The notes under the pieces were generated by a model. The model was not told the origin of the DNA and made no database searches. It worked only from the letters and a program-made list of their open reading frames with translations. From contig NZ_AUAS01000007.1 in NCBI RefSeq assembly GCF_000428845.1, positions 248,001 to 312,000 on the forward strand: a DNA stretch of 64,000 bases. Reading direction: 5' to 3'. Shown here piece after piece: positions 26,263 to 34,714 of the stretch. Every line of letters starts with the position of its first letter. The stretch's first letter is position 1. The position numbers were made by a program, and so were the translations under genes. The stretch is from Dyadobacter alkalitolerans DSM 23607. GTDB lineage: Bacteria; Bacteroidota; Bacteroidia; Cytophagales; Spirosomataceae.

Positions 26263-27735
26263 TTATTTCAGGAAATTGACAGTTACATTGTTTTTAGAAA
26301 GCGACTCATTCTCTCCCGCCAGGTCAAAAGCAGTTTCGTTGAAGTTTGTCTCGATCTCTTTTTTGGCACCGATGGAAAGCAGATATTTCAGCATTGCATC
26401 GTCTTTCGAAACCATAGCAGCCTTGTGCAATGCGGTGATGCCTTCGCTGTTTTTTGCATTCACATCTATCTGATATGCTTCCAGACTTTTAACCAGTGCC
26501 AGGTCGTTTTTTGCTACTGCGATATGGTATAATGTGTTACCGTTTTTCGCCGGTGCAGCGATTTTAAAACCTTTGTCCTGCAACACTTTTATTTTGGGTC
26601 CAAACTCACCAGCTGTTCTGGCATTGTAAGATTGAGCCAGATAGAAGGCAAGGTTATCGCCGTTTTTATCCGTTGTATTAATATCTGCACCTTTGCCGAT
26701 CAGATAACCGATCACCTCAGGAGAATTACCACGAACAGCCATTGCCAACGCACTAACGCCCTTTTCGTTCAACTGGTTAATGTTCTTAACACTGGAAAGT
26801 AATATGCTAATGGTCGCTGTATCCCGACTGCTGGCCGCGGCATTCATGAAAACCGTGTTGCCGTCTTCGTCCGCTTTGTTCACATCCACGCCTTTGCTCA
26901 AGAAATATCTGATGATGTCTTCCTGCTTTGGCTTGCGCACAATAGCATGCAATGCATTCTCTCCATTCTTCCCGATAACAGTCGGTTTCAGTTTCAGACT
27001 TTCCAGATATTGATAAACTTCGATAGGGTTAGCACTGCCACGGGCGCCTTGTGCAGCCATCAGAATCGCATCCGAATTGGCAGGAACTCCTTTCGTTAAA
27101 AGTGTTTTCAAAACATCGATTTTACCCGCACGTGCAGCGTAACTGAATGCATTGTGTCCCGCAGCGTCAGTGCTCTTTAAGTCCAGGCCTTTGGATATAA
27201 AATAATTTGTCAAAGCCAGGTCTTTATCATTTGCTATGCCGATCAGCAATGCATTAGCACCATCATTATTCAGGTCTTTTTTCAAATCGGCGCCATGCGC
27301 CAGGCATATGTCGTAAACTTTGGTGTTCTGCTGACCACCGCCCGCTGCAAAGTTGATCGGCGTAGCGCCGTGGCCATCTACGTAATTTCCTTTCGCTCCT
27401 TTGGCAACCAGATATTCCATCAATTCTACATTGCCTCTCATAGCAGCCCAATGTAGATAAATCCGGCCGTCGTGGGTTGCCTTATCCACTGTGTTGCCCG
27501 GCTGGGTCAGCAGATATTCAATGGTAGGGTTGGGCGCTCCTGCGTTAATGGCAAGCACAACCGGATCAAACATATTGTTATTGAACTGAGCAGGATTGCT
27601 TCCTTTTTCAATCTCCGCTTTCACTGCATTCACATCCGGGGAGGTTTTCCAGAACGATTGTTCCAGAAGCACATTCTGCTGAGCCTGAGCAGCGAACGAT
27701 AAGAATGCACAGGCAGCAATAAGAAGTTTTTTCAT
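26263..27735 (-). CDS. Exported ankyrin-repeat protein
   Basis: This encodes 490 residues with a clear signal peptide (KKLLIAACAFLSFAAQAQ). About 10-12 ankyrin repeats follow, for example RIYLHWAAMRGNVELMEYLVAKGA, AGHNAFSYAARAGKIDVLKTLLTKG, KGVSALAMAVRGNSPEVIGYLIGKGA and EGITALHKAAMVS. Ankyrin arrays bind proteins, and the periplasmic position suggests scaffolding of the DUF2271/PepSY redox partners. It is the first gene of the minus-strand operon. No catalytic motif is seen. Confidence 0.92.
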   Translation of the reverse strand: MKKLLIAACAFLSFAAQAQQNVLLEQSFWKTSPDVNAVKAEIEKGSNPAQFNNNMFDPVVLAINAGAPNPTIEYLLTQPGNTVDKATHDGRIYLHWAAMRGNVELMEYLVAKGAKGNYVDGHGATPINFAAGGGQQNTKVYDICLAHGADLKKDLNNDGANALLIGIANDKDLALTNYFISKGLDLKSTDAAGHNAFSYAARAGKIDVLKTLLTKGVPANSDAILMAAQGARGSANPIEVYQYLESLKLKPTVIGKNGENALHAIVRKPKQEDIIRYFLSKGVDVNKADEDGNTVFMNAAASSRDTATISILLSSVKNINQLNEKGVSALAMAVRGNSPEVIGYLIGKGADINTTDKNGDNLAFYLAQSYNARTAGEFGPKIKVLQDKGFKIAAPAKNGNTLYHIAVAKNDLALVKSLEAYQIDVNAKNSEGITALHKAAMVSKDDAMLKYLLSIGAKKEIETNFNETAFDLAGENESLSKNNVTVNFLK

Positions 27736-27875
27736 ATTAAGACGAATAAAAATAACGGGTTAACAGGTGCAACTTGCCTGTTTTGAGAGTCAAGATGCAC
27801 AAAGTTAAACGATAATTGGTCTAAATATGGATTTGCGGCAAGTTTTTGAACTGAAATTAAATATGCAAAAAGGAT

Positions 27876-28943
27876 TCACTTTAACACCCCGCTTGATACG
27901 ATATGTTTCGAAAGCTCGCTGGCGAAGCGCTGCGCGCCAGGCTCGCTCAGATGGCATACATCACAGAACAAAACCGAATCTTCGGGCATAACCGCCGCCA
28001 TATTAAAGTAACCGGTCTTTTGTTCGCGATGCACTTTTTCCAGCATTGCATTATGCATCCGGATTCCTTTCGCAACATTTTCCGGCTTGCCCCACGTGGT
28101 CACCGGCGACACCATGTAGCAGGGGGTGAAATATTTTTTGTCGGCCTCCTCACCCGTCAATGTTACGCCGGGCGGGAAGAAGGTTGCATATTTTACCAAA
28201 AGCAGCGGGTCCTGTTTCTTGTTGGCGAGTTGGGCAATGTCATTCAGGTTGTTATAGTAGGATGCAGCCGTTTTAATGTCCTCACCATAACCGGCATATG
28301 CAGGATCAACCTGGTCATTGCTGATGTAGTTCCGGTGTTTTAGTTTGTCTATCAGTGTTTTAATTAATAAATGAATGGAGTAGGGTATCACAGTCACATT
28401 CATTTCCGGATGCTTCAATAGCAAATTGATCTCGTCATACCATTTGATGTGGCTGTAATCCGGGTAAAACATTTCGGGCGAAATGTTGTTGGCGCGGTTC
28501 TCATTGATGGCTTCATAAAAAATGACCAGGTCATAGGGCTGGTTTTTGAGCAGCCGGTATTTTACAAGATTGTCGCGGGAGTTGTGGCCCGGCATGGCGA
28601 CATTGAAGAAGTTGAATTTTTTAACCGCCGGATAGGCCTTTTGAAATAATGTATCCAGCCGCTTTTCCAACCTCGACCAATGCGTGTTAACCACCGATCC
28701 GCCCAGGATCAGGATGTTCCGGGTGTCGCCGCCACGTTCCACTCGCGCCTCCTGCATGGCTTCGATATAAGGGTAATATTTCTTTTCAAGATATCGGGCC
28801 GGCTGAAAGAACGGATAACCGACCAGGGAAAGGCCTATCCTGAAAATGACTTCTGAAAAGACATAAAGCAGCGCAGTCAAAGTCAATGAAAGATAGAATT
28901 TTCTTGATATCATGCAGGATCGTAGTAATAATTGCTTTGTCAT
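27876..28943 (-). CDS. SGNH/GDSL-like hydrolase-fold protein, membrane anchored
   Basis: This encodes 355 residues. An N-terminal hydrophobic segment (YLSLTLTALLYVFSEVIFRIGLSLVG) acts as signal anchor. The soluble part has a GDSL-like block I (ILILGGSVVNTHW, with Ser in GGSVV), a block around YEAINENRAN, and a C-terminal DVCHLSEPG giving the Asp-x-x-His pair. Such proteins are typically O-acyl esterases or transferases on cell-surface glycans. Start choice is between 28943 and an internal Met at 28913. The gene diverges from the LytS-type kinase. Confidence 0.75.
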   Translation of the reverse strand: MTKQLLLRSCMISRKFYLSLTLTALLYVFSEVIFRIGLSLVGYPFFQPARYLEKKYYPYIEAMQEARVERGGDTRNILILGGSVVNTHWSRLEKRLDTLFQKAYPAVKKFNFFNVAMPGHNSRDNLVKYRLLKNQPYDLVIFYEAINENRANNISPEMFYPDYSHIKWYDEINLLLKHPEMNVTVIPYSIHLLIKTLIDKLKHRNYISNDQVDPAYAGYGEDIKTAASYYNNLNDIAQLANKKQDPLLLVKYATFFPPGVTLTGEEADKKYFTPCYMVSPVTTWGKPENVAKGIRMHNAMLEKVHREQKTGYFNMAAVMPEDSVLFCDVCHLSEPGAQRFASELSKHIVSSGVLK

Positions 28944-29003
28944 AAGGACACATCACTACTTCAATTCCGTTGCATAACAGCCTGGGACTTTAAGATTTAT
29001 ACT

Positions 29004-29011
29004 TACTTTTG
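29004..29011 (+). promoter_or_regulatory. Candidate -7 box (TACTTTTG) before the LytS-type kinase gene
   Basis: TACTTTTG matches the Bacteroidota TAnnTTTG -7 consensus. No clear -33 TTTG lies at the expected 19-21 base spacing, so this is tentative. It would give a leader of about 90 bases before the ATG at 29111. Confidence 0.35.
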
Positions 29012-29110
29012 AAAAAATGCAATTCAAGTCATGCAGATTACATTTCCAGGCATACATAACGATAGTCCGGGTTCGCACTGTCGCGTAACCCTCGCCGTCC
29101 TGCTTCCGCT

Positions 29111-30214
29111 ATGCGATTAATTCCGGTCTCAACATTATTCTCAAAACAGGAGTGGCAACTGGCGGCCGGAATTGTTTGCATTTATCTGCCTGTGCGGATA
29201 TTTGTAGGCAATGTATCGTTGGACGGAGAGACCATTTTAAATAAAATGCCGCTCTGGATTGCAGAATTCTTTGTTAACCTGCTGTTTTTCAGGGTCTGGA
29301 TCGCGATCATTGGTGCGATACAATATTCCTCCGGCAGGCTGGATGCAACCTTTACGTTCAAGTTTCCGAGGCGACTTTTTACCTATGCCGTTGGCTTGGT
29401 GCTGGCGGTGTTATTCAATTTTGCATTCATTTTCCTTTGGCGCAATATGGAAAGGTTGCTGGCACAGCAATTACAGATCGTCATCAAAAGGACCGAGCAG
29501 GAGATACAGCCTTTCAACCGTCAGCAAAAAGCAAAAGCAAATACGGGCCTGACGGTGATGGCTATGTTGGCGACCATTTATATGGTCTCGGTCAAGCGCA
29601 GCAATGAACAGCTGGAACAAGTAAGTTTGCGCGCAGCACGGCTTGAAAAGGAAAATCTGCAAACCCGCTTCCTGGCACTCAAAAATCAGCTGAGCCCTCA
29701 TTTTTTATTTAACAGCCTGAGCATTCTGACCTCTATCATTGAAAAGAATCCACAGCAATCGGTGTTGTATGTCAATAGGTTATCCAAATCTTACCGTTAT
29801 ATCCTGGATCATTCCGATCTGGAATCGGTAACATTGAAAACGGAGCTTGATTTCATTGAAGCGTATGTCTTTTTGCTGAAATCAAGGTTTGAGGAAAAGA
29901 TGCATGTGCACATTGAAATCCCTGTTGCTGCCCATTACCAATATAAAATAGCTCCGCTCACATTGCAATTGCTCATTGAAAATGCAGTGAAGCACAACCA
30001 AATGTCGCTGGAAAATCCTTTGCATATCAGTATCGAAATGATTGGATTACAGCTGATTATTAGTAACCCCATCAGAAAGCGGAACAACGTGCCGGCTTCG
30101 GCTGAAATTGGATTGTCCAACATTATCCGCAGATATGGATTGCTGACCAAAGAGCCCGTAACGGTCTCTGAAACAGGCGGTTTGTTCGTTGTAAAAATTC
30201 CCTTGCTGACATGA
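29111..30214 (+). CDS. Sensor histidine kinase, LytS/YehU family
   Basis: This encodes 367 residues. About four membrane helices span 12-140 (LAAGIVCIYLPVRIFVG, WIAEFFVNLLFFRVWIAIIG, FTYAVGLVLAVLFNFAFIFLW). After a coiled linker, the His_kinase domain has the phosphoacceptor His197 in QLSPHFLFNSLS, followed by an ATPase domain with LLIENAVKHNQM (N box). There is no large periplasmic sensor. It overlaps the LytTR regulator gene by four bases (ATGA), so the two form one signalling pair. Confidence 0.93.
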   Translation: MRLIPVSTLFSKQEWQLAAGIVCIYLPVRIFVGNVSLDGETILNKMPLWIAEFFVNLLFFRVWIAIIGAIQYSSGRLDATFTFKFPRRLFTYAVGLVLAVLFNFAFIFLWRNMERLLAQQLQIVIKRTEQEIQPFNRQQKAKANTGLTVMAMLATIYMVSVKRSNEQLEQVSLRAARLEKENLQTRFLALKNQLSPHFLFNSLSILTSIIEKNPQQSVLYVNRLSKSYRYILDHSDLESVTLKTELDFIEAYVFLLKSRFEEKMHVHIEIPVAAHYQYKIAPLTLQLLIENAVKHNQMSLENPLHISIEMIGLQLIISNPIRKRNNVPASAEIGLSNIIRRYGLLTKEPVTVSETGGLFVVKIPLLT

Positions 30215-30969
30215 AAGTATTGATCATCGAAGATGAAGGCCAGACCGCTGAACGCCTGGAAAACCTCATTCACAGGTATGACAAGACCATTAGGGTGCTC
30301 GACAAAATCGGGTCTGTTGAGAAGACGCTGGCATATTTTGCAAAACAAAATGCGGAGCTTCCAGACCTGATCTTCATGGACATTCACCTGGAAGACGATC
30401 TCGGATTCCGTATTCTGGAAGAGCTGAAACTAACCATTCCGGTTATTTTCACAACTGCTTACAACGAATATGCATTAAGGGCCTTCAAAACATTTAGTAT
30501 AGATTATTTGTTAAAACCAATTGATTATCAAGAGCTTTCGGAAGCCATCGACAAGTTTAAAACGATTGTAAAACCTACATTGCCCGAAAACCGGTTTGCC
30601 CGGTTACTGGAAAATTATAAGGAGTCGGCCTATAAAGAGCGGTTCATGGTCACGGCCGGAACGCGATTGCAGAGCATTGCGGTGGCGCAAGTCGCCTATT
30701 TTTCCTATGAGCGAAAGACCACACTGCTAAACACAACAGACGGGAAATTTTACAGCCTTGATTACAGTTTGGATAAGCTTGTTGAACTGCTTGATCCGAA
30801 TCGATTTTTCAGGGTTAACAGGTCGCAAGTGATCTCTCTACATTCCATCCGGTCGGTGAATCAGCATCCCATGGGCAGAATGGTGGTGGAAATCGAGCCT
30901 ACGCCACGAGTTGAAGTGACTGTAAGCCTGGATCGCATCGCTGCATTTAAGGATTGGCTCGGTAAATAG
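30211..30969 (+). CDS. LytTR-family response regulator
   Basis: This encodes 252 residues. The receiver domain spans about 1-115 with the acidic pair in IIEDEG, phosphoacceptor Asp57 in IFMDIHLEDD, and Lys in LLKPIDY. From about 145 a LytTR DNA-binding domain follows (FMVTAGTRLQSIAVAQVAYFSYE, FFRVNRSQVISLHSI). Its start overlaps the kinase stop by four bases, so it is the cognate regulator. Targets cannot be predicted. Confidence 0.95.
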   Translation: MKVLIIEDEGQTAERLENLIHRYDKTIRVLDKIGSVEKTLAYFAKQNAELPDLIFMDIHLEDDLGFRILEELKLTIPVIFTTAYNEYALRAFKTFSIDYLLKPIDYQELSEAIDKFKTIVKPTLPENRFARLLENYKESAYKERFMVTAGTRLQSIAVAQVAYFSYERKTTLLNTTDGKFYSLDYSLDKLVELLDPNRFFRVNRSQVISLHSIRSVNQHPMGRMVVEIEPTPRVEVTVSLDRIAAFKDWLGK

Positions 30970-31124
30970 CATCATTGATACATTCCTTAAATCCGATATA
31001 ACTGTCATTCAGGCCAAAATTCCCGGCACTCAGCTCCTGCGTTCTTCCATTCCTTTGCTTATCCGGCTATCTTATGAACCGCTTTAATTTACGAGCGGAC
31101 ACATTTTGATGACCGGGGAAAACG

Positions 31125-31658
31125 ATGGAGTTATTGAAATCCATAAATTATTTTGATTTTGAAGACTGCGAGGAGGCAGAGCTGGGCGCTGTGGCAACAA
31201 TCACAACGGGATGCCAATATGCTCAGTTTGAATGGCCTGATGAAAATTTACAACCATTCACGCTGATTGAAAAACTGGTCGGAGACAGCATTATCCTGGG
31301 AGAACCGAAATATATGCGCGTTTCCGAGCGCGAGAAAAAGAAGTTCGGTTTCCTGCATGGCGACATTATATTTACTCATAATAGCAGTTCCAGTCAGCTT
31401 GGCAATTGTGTCCTTTTCGATCTTCCGCATTTTGTTTTACATACCAAATATCTGCGCATTGTTGCCAATGAGCACATGAATAGCCATTTTATGTTACTAA
31501 TGCTTAGCCAATTACGTTCGAAAGGAAACATTCACAGCATTGCAAAACAAAAAGGCAGCGTTTATTACGTGAGCATTGAAGATTTGAAGCGGTTGAAAAT
31601 CCTTGTTCCCACAATGGAAGAACAGAAACAATTGCTCGATTTTCATATTCGCGCTTGA
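31125..31658 (+). CDS. Lone half-size HsdS-like protein (single target-recognition domain)
   Basis: This encodes 177 residues matching one target-recognition module plus the following helix of type I restriction specificity subunits. It begins with AELGAVATITTG and continues with IIFTHNSSSSQLGNCV, and ends with IHSIAKQKGSVYYVSIEDLKRLKILVPTMEEQKQLLDF. A full HsdS has two such modules and about 400 residues. No hsdM, hsdR or other restriction gene is present within the window, and the ends are clean without frameshift remnants. It may be an orphan specificity factor, a DNA-binding protein derived from one, or a relic. Neighbours are unrelated. Confidence 0.82.
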   Translation: MELLKSINYFDFEDCEEAELGAVATITTGCQYAQFEWPDENLQPFTLIEKLVGDSIILGEPKYMRVSEREKKKFGFLHGDIIFTHNSSSSQLGNCVLFDLPHFVLHTKYLRIVANEHMNSHFMLLMLSQLRSKGNIHSIAKQKGSVYYVSIEDLKRLKILVPTMEEQKQLLDFHIRA

Positions 31659-31720
31659 CTAAGCACATTTGTCTGCTTATGTTAGGGGCGAATATGCATC
31701 GAGGATTTTACAATTAAGAT

Positions 31721-32488
31721 ATGTCGATTACCAAAGAAGAAGAATTAACGGGAATGCAGCGTGCGAGTGAAGTGGTTGCCGTGATCCTGAAAAGAATGAC
31801 GGCGTTTGCAAAACCCGGAATGACAACCAAGGAACTCGACAATTTCGGGGCAGGGCTTTTTAAAGAATTTGGGGCAAAATCAGCGCCTAACCTCGCTTAT
31901 GGCTTTCCCGGCTGGACTTGTATCAGCGTTAATAATGAGTTTTGCCACGGCATCCCAACGGATAGAACGATCTTGCGCGATGGCGATCTGGTGAACATTG
32001 ATGTTTCGGCAGAAGTGGGTGGTTACTGGTCTGATAACGGCGGATCATTTGTGTTGGGACCGGACACAAACGGGCATCAGCAGCTTGTGGATGCTTCCAA
32101 ACAAATCCTGAAAAAGGCGATCAGCAACATCAAGGGCGGCGTAAGAATCTCGGATATCGGTTTCTTGATAGAATCAGAGGCCAGAAAACGCGGTTATAAG
32201 GTGATCAAAAACTTGAATGGTCATGGAATAGGTCGGCATCTACACGAAGAACCGTCCGAAATTGCCAATTACCGCGACCGTTCTAATACGAGGCGCTTCA
32301 AGAAAAACTCAGTTGTCGCCATCGAAACGTTTATTTCAACACGTTCATCGCTGGCCGTGGAAACAGGCGACGGCTGGACAACAGTAGGGGACAAAGGCGG
32401 TTTCATGGCCCAGCACGAGCACACAATTGTGGTAACCGACGGCGCGCCGATCATTTTAACGGCGAGCAACGATATCTGGGCATTATAA
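31721..32488 (+). CDS. map: Methionine aminopeptidase, type I
   Basis: This removes the initiator methionine from nascent proteins. It has 255 residues with the pita-bread fold. Metal ligands are Asp in VNIDVSAEV, Asp in YWSDNGGSF, His in NGHGIGRHLHEEP, Glu in VAIETFIST and Glu in AQHEHTIVV. The YWSDNGG loop replaces the more usual YHGDTS form, which is seen in secondary MetAP copies, so this may not be the housekeeping enzyme. It stands alone, convergent with the nucleosidase gene with a six-base gap. Confidence 0.92.
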   Translation: MSITKEEELTGMQRASEVVAVILKRMTAFAKPGMTTKELDNFGAGLFKEFGAKSAPNLAYGFPGWTCISVNNEFCHGIPTDRTILRDGDLVNIDVSAEVGGYWSDNGGSFVLGPDTNGHQQLVDASKQILKKAISNIKGGVRISDIGFLIESEARKRGYKVIKNLNGHGIGRHLHEEPSEIANYRDRSNTRRFKKNSVVAIETFISTRSSLAVETGDGWTTVGDKGGFMAQHEHTIVVTDGAPIILTASNDIWAL

Positions 32489-32494
32489 AAGCAT

Positions 32495-33301
32495 TCACAT
32501 TTTCCCAACAACAGCCATTACAAGTGTGGCGGCGTTGTGAGCGGCGATGTCGTAAAAAGCCATAATGTCATTTTGCGCTTTTTCATTGGCATTGTCGCTT
32601 AGGCTGCGGATGATCAGGAAAGGGGTGTTTTGCTGATAACAAGTCTGGGCAATAGCGGCACCTTCCATCTCAGTTGCAGCGGCGTTCAGCTCTTCACGGA
32701 GGCGTTTCGTGATGATTTCAGAAGAAACAAAAACATCGCCGGTGACAATGATTCCCTGCTTTACAGCCGGTTCGAAACTGCCGTTATCGCGTTTGATCTT
32801 CGAGAATGTCAATCCTTTGGAAACAACTAATGCCTTCTTAACCAATGTGCTGTCACAAACAAATAACCTCGGGTTTTCCAGCATTGTTGCCGGGTTTTTG
32901 GTAGACCAATATTGCATCCCGTTGTCTTCGGCCATACCAAAATCATGGTAAGTCACATGCGTCCCAATCACAATGTCGCCTGGGTTAAGCGCAGGATCAA
33001 TGCCGCCCGCGATTCCGGAAAAGACAATTTCGCGTGGCTTGAAATGTTCGATCATTAACGTCGTAGTGATCGCAGCATTCACCTTTCCGATCCCCGTTTG
33101 CGCCAATACGATCTGGCGGCCGTTTAGTTTGCCTTTTGTAAACCGGATCTGCTGTATTATCGTGTCTTTTTTCTCCTCCATCTTGCTTTGCAGCAACACC
33201 AGCTCAGGAGGAAATGCACCAAGAACGCCCGTTATGCTCTGCGCTTCAATGTTTGTGATTTGTAAAAATAAAAAGAGAAAAAGAAGGAGTGATTTTTTCA
33301 T
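32495..33301 (-). CDS. Exported 5'-methylthioadenosine/S-adenosylhomocysteine nucleosidase-like protein
   Basis: This encodes 268 residues in the PNP/UDP phosphorylase superfamily, predicted to release adenine from MTA, SAH or similar nucleosides. An N-terminal signal peptide (KKSLLLFLFLFLQITNIEAQ) places it outside the cytoplasm, unusual for MTAN, which is normally cytosolic. Core motifs are LAQTGIGKVNAAITTTLMI, FSGIAGGIDPALNPGDIVIG, TEMEGAAIAQTC and IIRSLSDNANE (catalytic Asp). It lies six bases downstream of the purine permease gene, so adenine released in the periplasm could be taken up directly. Confidence 0.88.
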   Translation of the reverse strand: MKKSLLLFLFLFLQITNIEAQSITGVLGAFPPELVLLQSKMEEKKDTIIQQIRFTKGKLNGRQIVLAQTGIGKVNAAITTTLMIEHFKPREIVFSGIAGGIDPALNPGDIVIGTHVTYHDFGMAEDNGMQYWSTKNPATMLENPRLFVCDSTLVKKALVVSKGLTFSKIKRDNGSFEPAVKQGIIVTGDVFVSSEIITKRLREELNAAATEMEGAAIAQTCYQQNTPFLIIRSLSDNANEKAQNDIMAFYDIAAHNAATLVMAVVGKM

Positions 33302-33307
33302 AAAAAG

Positions 33308-34606
33308 TTAAAGAATGAGTGCCAGAATGGCAAAAATGTCAATAATCCAGAGCGCCAGACTAATTTCCCTGATCTTGCCGGTTGCAATATGCAGCGCGGT
33401 CCAGCTCAAAAATCCCCAGATAATTCCTTGCGTAATGGAGTAAGTAAATGGGATCAGCACCATAGCAAAGAACGCCGGAAACGCTTCGCTCAGGTTCCCC
33501 CAATTGATCTTGACAACTGGTTTCATCATAAAAACGCCCACCAAAACAAGTGCCGGAGCAGTTGCAATAGCCGGAATAGCGCTTAGCAAAGGCGATAAAA
33601 AAAGAAAAGGAAGAAAGAGAATCGCTCCCGCAACAGCGGTGAGGCCTGTTTTTCCTCCTTGCTCGATCCCTACGGCTGATTCAATGTAGGCGGTTCCCGG
33701 GCTGCTGCCAACCAATCCGGCGATGGTTGTGGAAAAGGCGTCGGTAACGAGTGATCGTTTAATGTTCCTGGGTTCACCGTTCTCATCCAGCAGTTCCGCC
33801 GCTTCGGCGAGTCCTACGAATGTGGAAAGGCTGTCGAACATATCCGTGAAAACGAATGCCAGGATAATAGGGGCCAGACTCCATTTCAGTGAATTGACCA
33901 TATCCAGCTCGAAAAGCAGGCTGAAATCAGGTTGTGAAACAATGGTGTCGATGTTGATGATGGTCTCCGTTCCGCCCCACCACCGTCCGATGGGCCAGGC
34001 GAGCAGGCTCGTCAAAACGATGCCGATAAGAATGCCGCCTTTAATATTTTTAATCAAAAGAACGACCGTGATTAATAAACCCGCGGCAAAGGTGAGTGAC
34101 GAAGCGTTTAATTTACCCAAACCCACCATCGTTGCGGGATGGGCTACAATGAATTTGGCATTTGCAAAGCCTATTAATGTAATAAAAAGGCCGATTCCGG
34201 CTGCTATGGCAAACCGCAGCGATTTTGGAATGGCCCTTACAATGTAGGCGCGCACATTAAAAAACGATAACAACAGGAAAAAGATACCCGACCAGAACAC
34301 AGTCCCCAGCGCAACCTGCCAGCTCAATTTCTCGGTAAAAACTGCTGTGAATGTAAAAAACGCATTCAACCCCATCCCCGGCGCAACCAGGATCGGATTA
34401 TTTGCATACAAACCCATCATTAAGCTGCTGAAAAAAGCAACCAGAATTGTGGCCGTCAGCACTGCTGAAAACGGCATACCTGTTTGGCTCAATATGGATG
34501 GGTTGACTACGATAATGTACGCTGTGGCCAGAAACGACGACACTCCTGCAAGAATTTCAGTGGACAATGAAGTGTTGTGTTTCTTTAATTCAGCAGCGGA
34601 AAACAT
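33308..34606 (-). CDS. NCS2 family purine permease (AzgA/PbuG type)
   Basis: This encodes 432 residues with about 12-13 membrane helices. Family motifs are AYIIVVNPSILSQTGMP, NPILVAPGMGLNAFFTF, FVFTDMFDSLSTFVGLAEAA and SSPGTAYIESAVGIEQGGKTGLTAVA. AzgA/PbuG carriers import adenine, guanine or hypoxanthine with protons. It is the first gene of a two-gene operon with the exported nucleosidase. The combined context suggests scavenging of extracellular nucleoside-derived purines. Substrate choice is not visible in the sequence. Confidence 0.93.
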   Translation of the reverse strand: MFSAAELKKHNTSLSTEILAGVSSFLATAYIIVVNPSILSQTGMPFSAVLTATILVAFFSSLMMGLYANNPILVAPGMGLNAFFTFTAVFTEKLSWQVALGTVFWSGIFFLLLSFFNVRAYIVRAIPKSLRFAIAAGIGLFITLIGFANAKFIVAHPATMVGLGKLNASSLTFAAGLLITVVLLIKNIKGGILIGIVLTSLLAWPIGRWWGGTETIINIDTIVSQPDFSLLFELDMVNSLKWSLAPIILAFVFTDMFDSLSTFVGLAEAAELLDENGEPRNIKRSLVTDAFSTTIAGLVGSSPGTAYIESAVGIEQGGKTGLTAVAGAILFLPFLFLSPLLSAIPAIATAPALVLVGVFMMKPVVKINWGNLSEAFPAFFAMVLIPFTYSITQGIIWGFLSWTALHIATGKIREISLALWIIDIFAILALIL

Positions 34607-34714
34607 ACGTATCGGTTTATTTCAAAGATATTGATTGCGCTTTGTTTAAAAAAATGCATTGACGGGAAATGGTAACCCAGGCGCCCTAGGTAAGACCTGG
34701 ATGATTAACATAGA

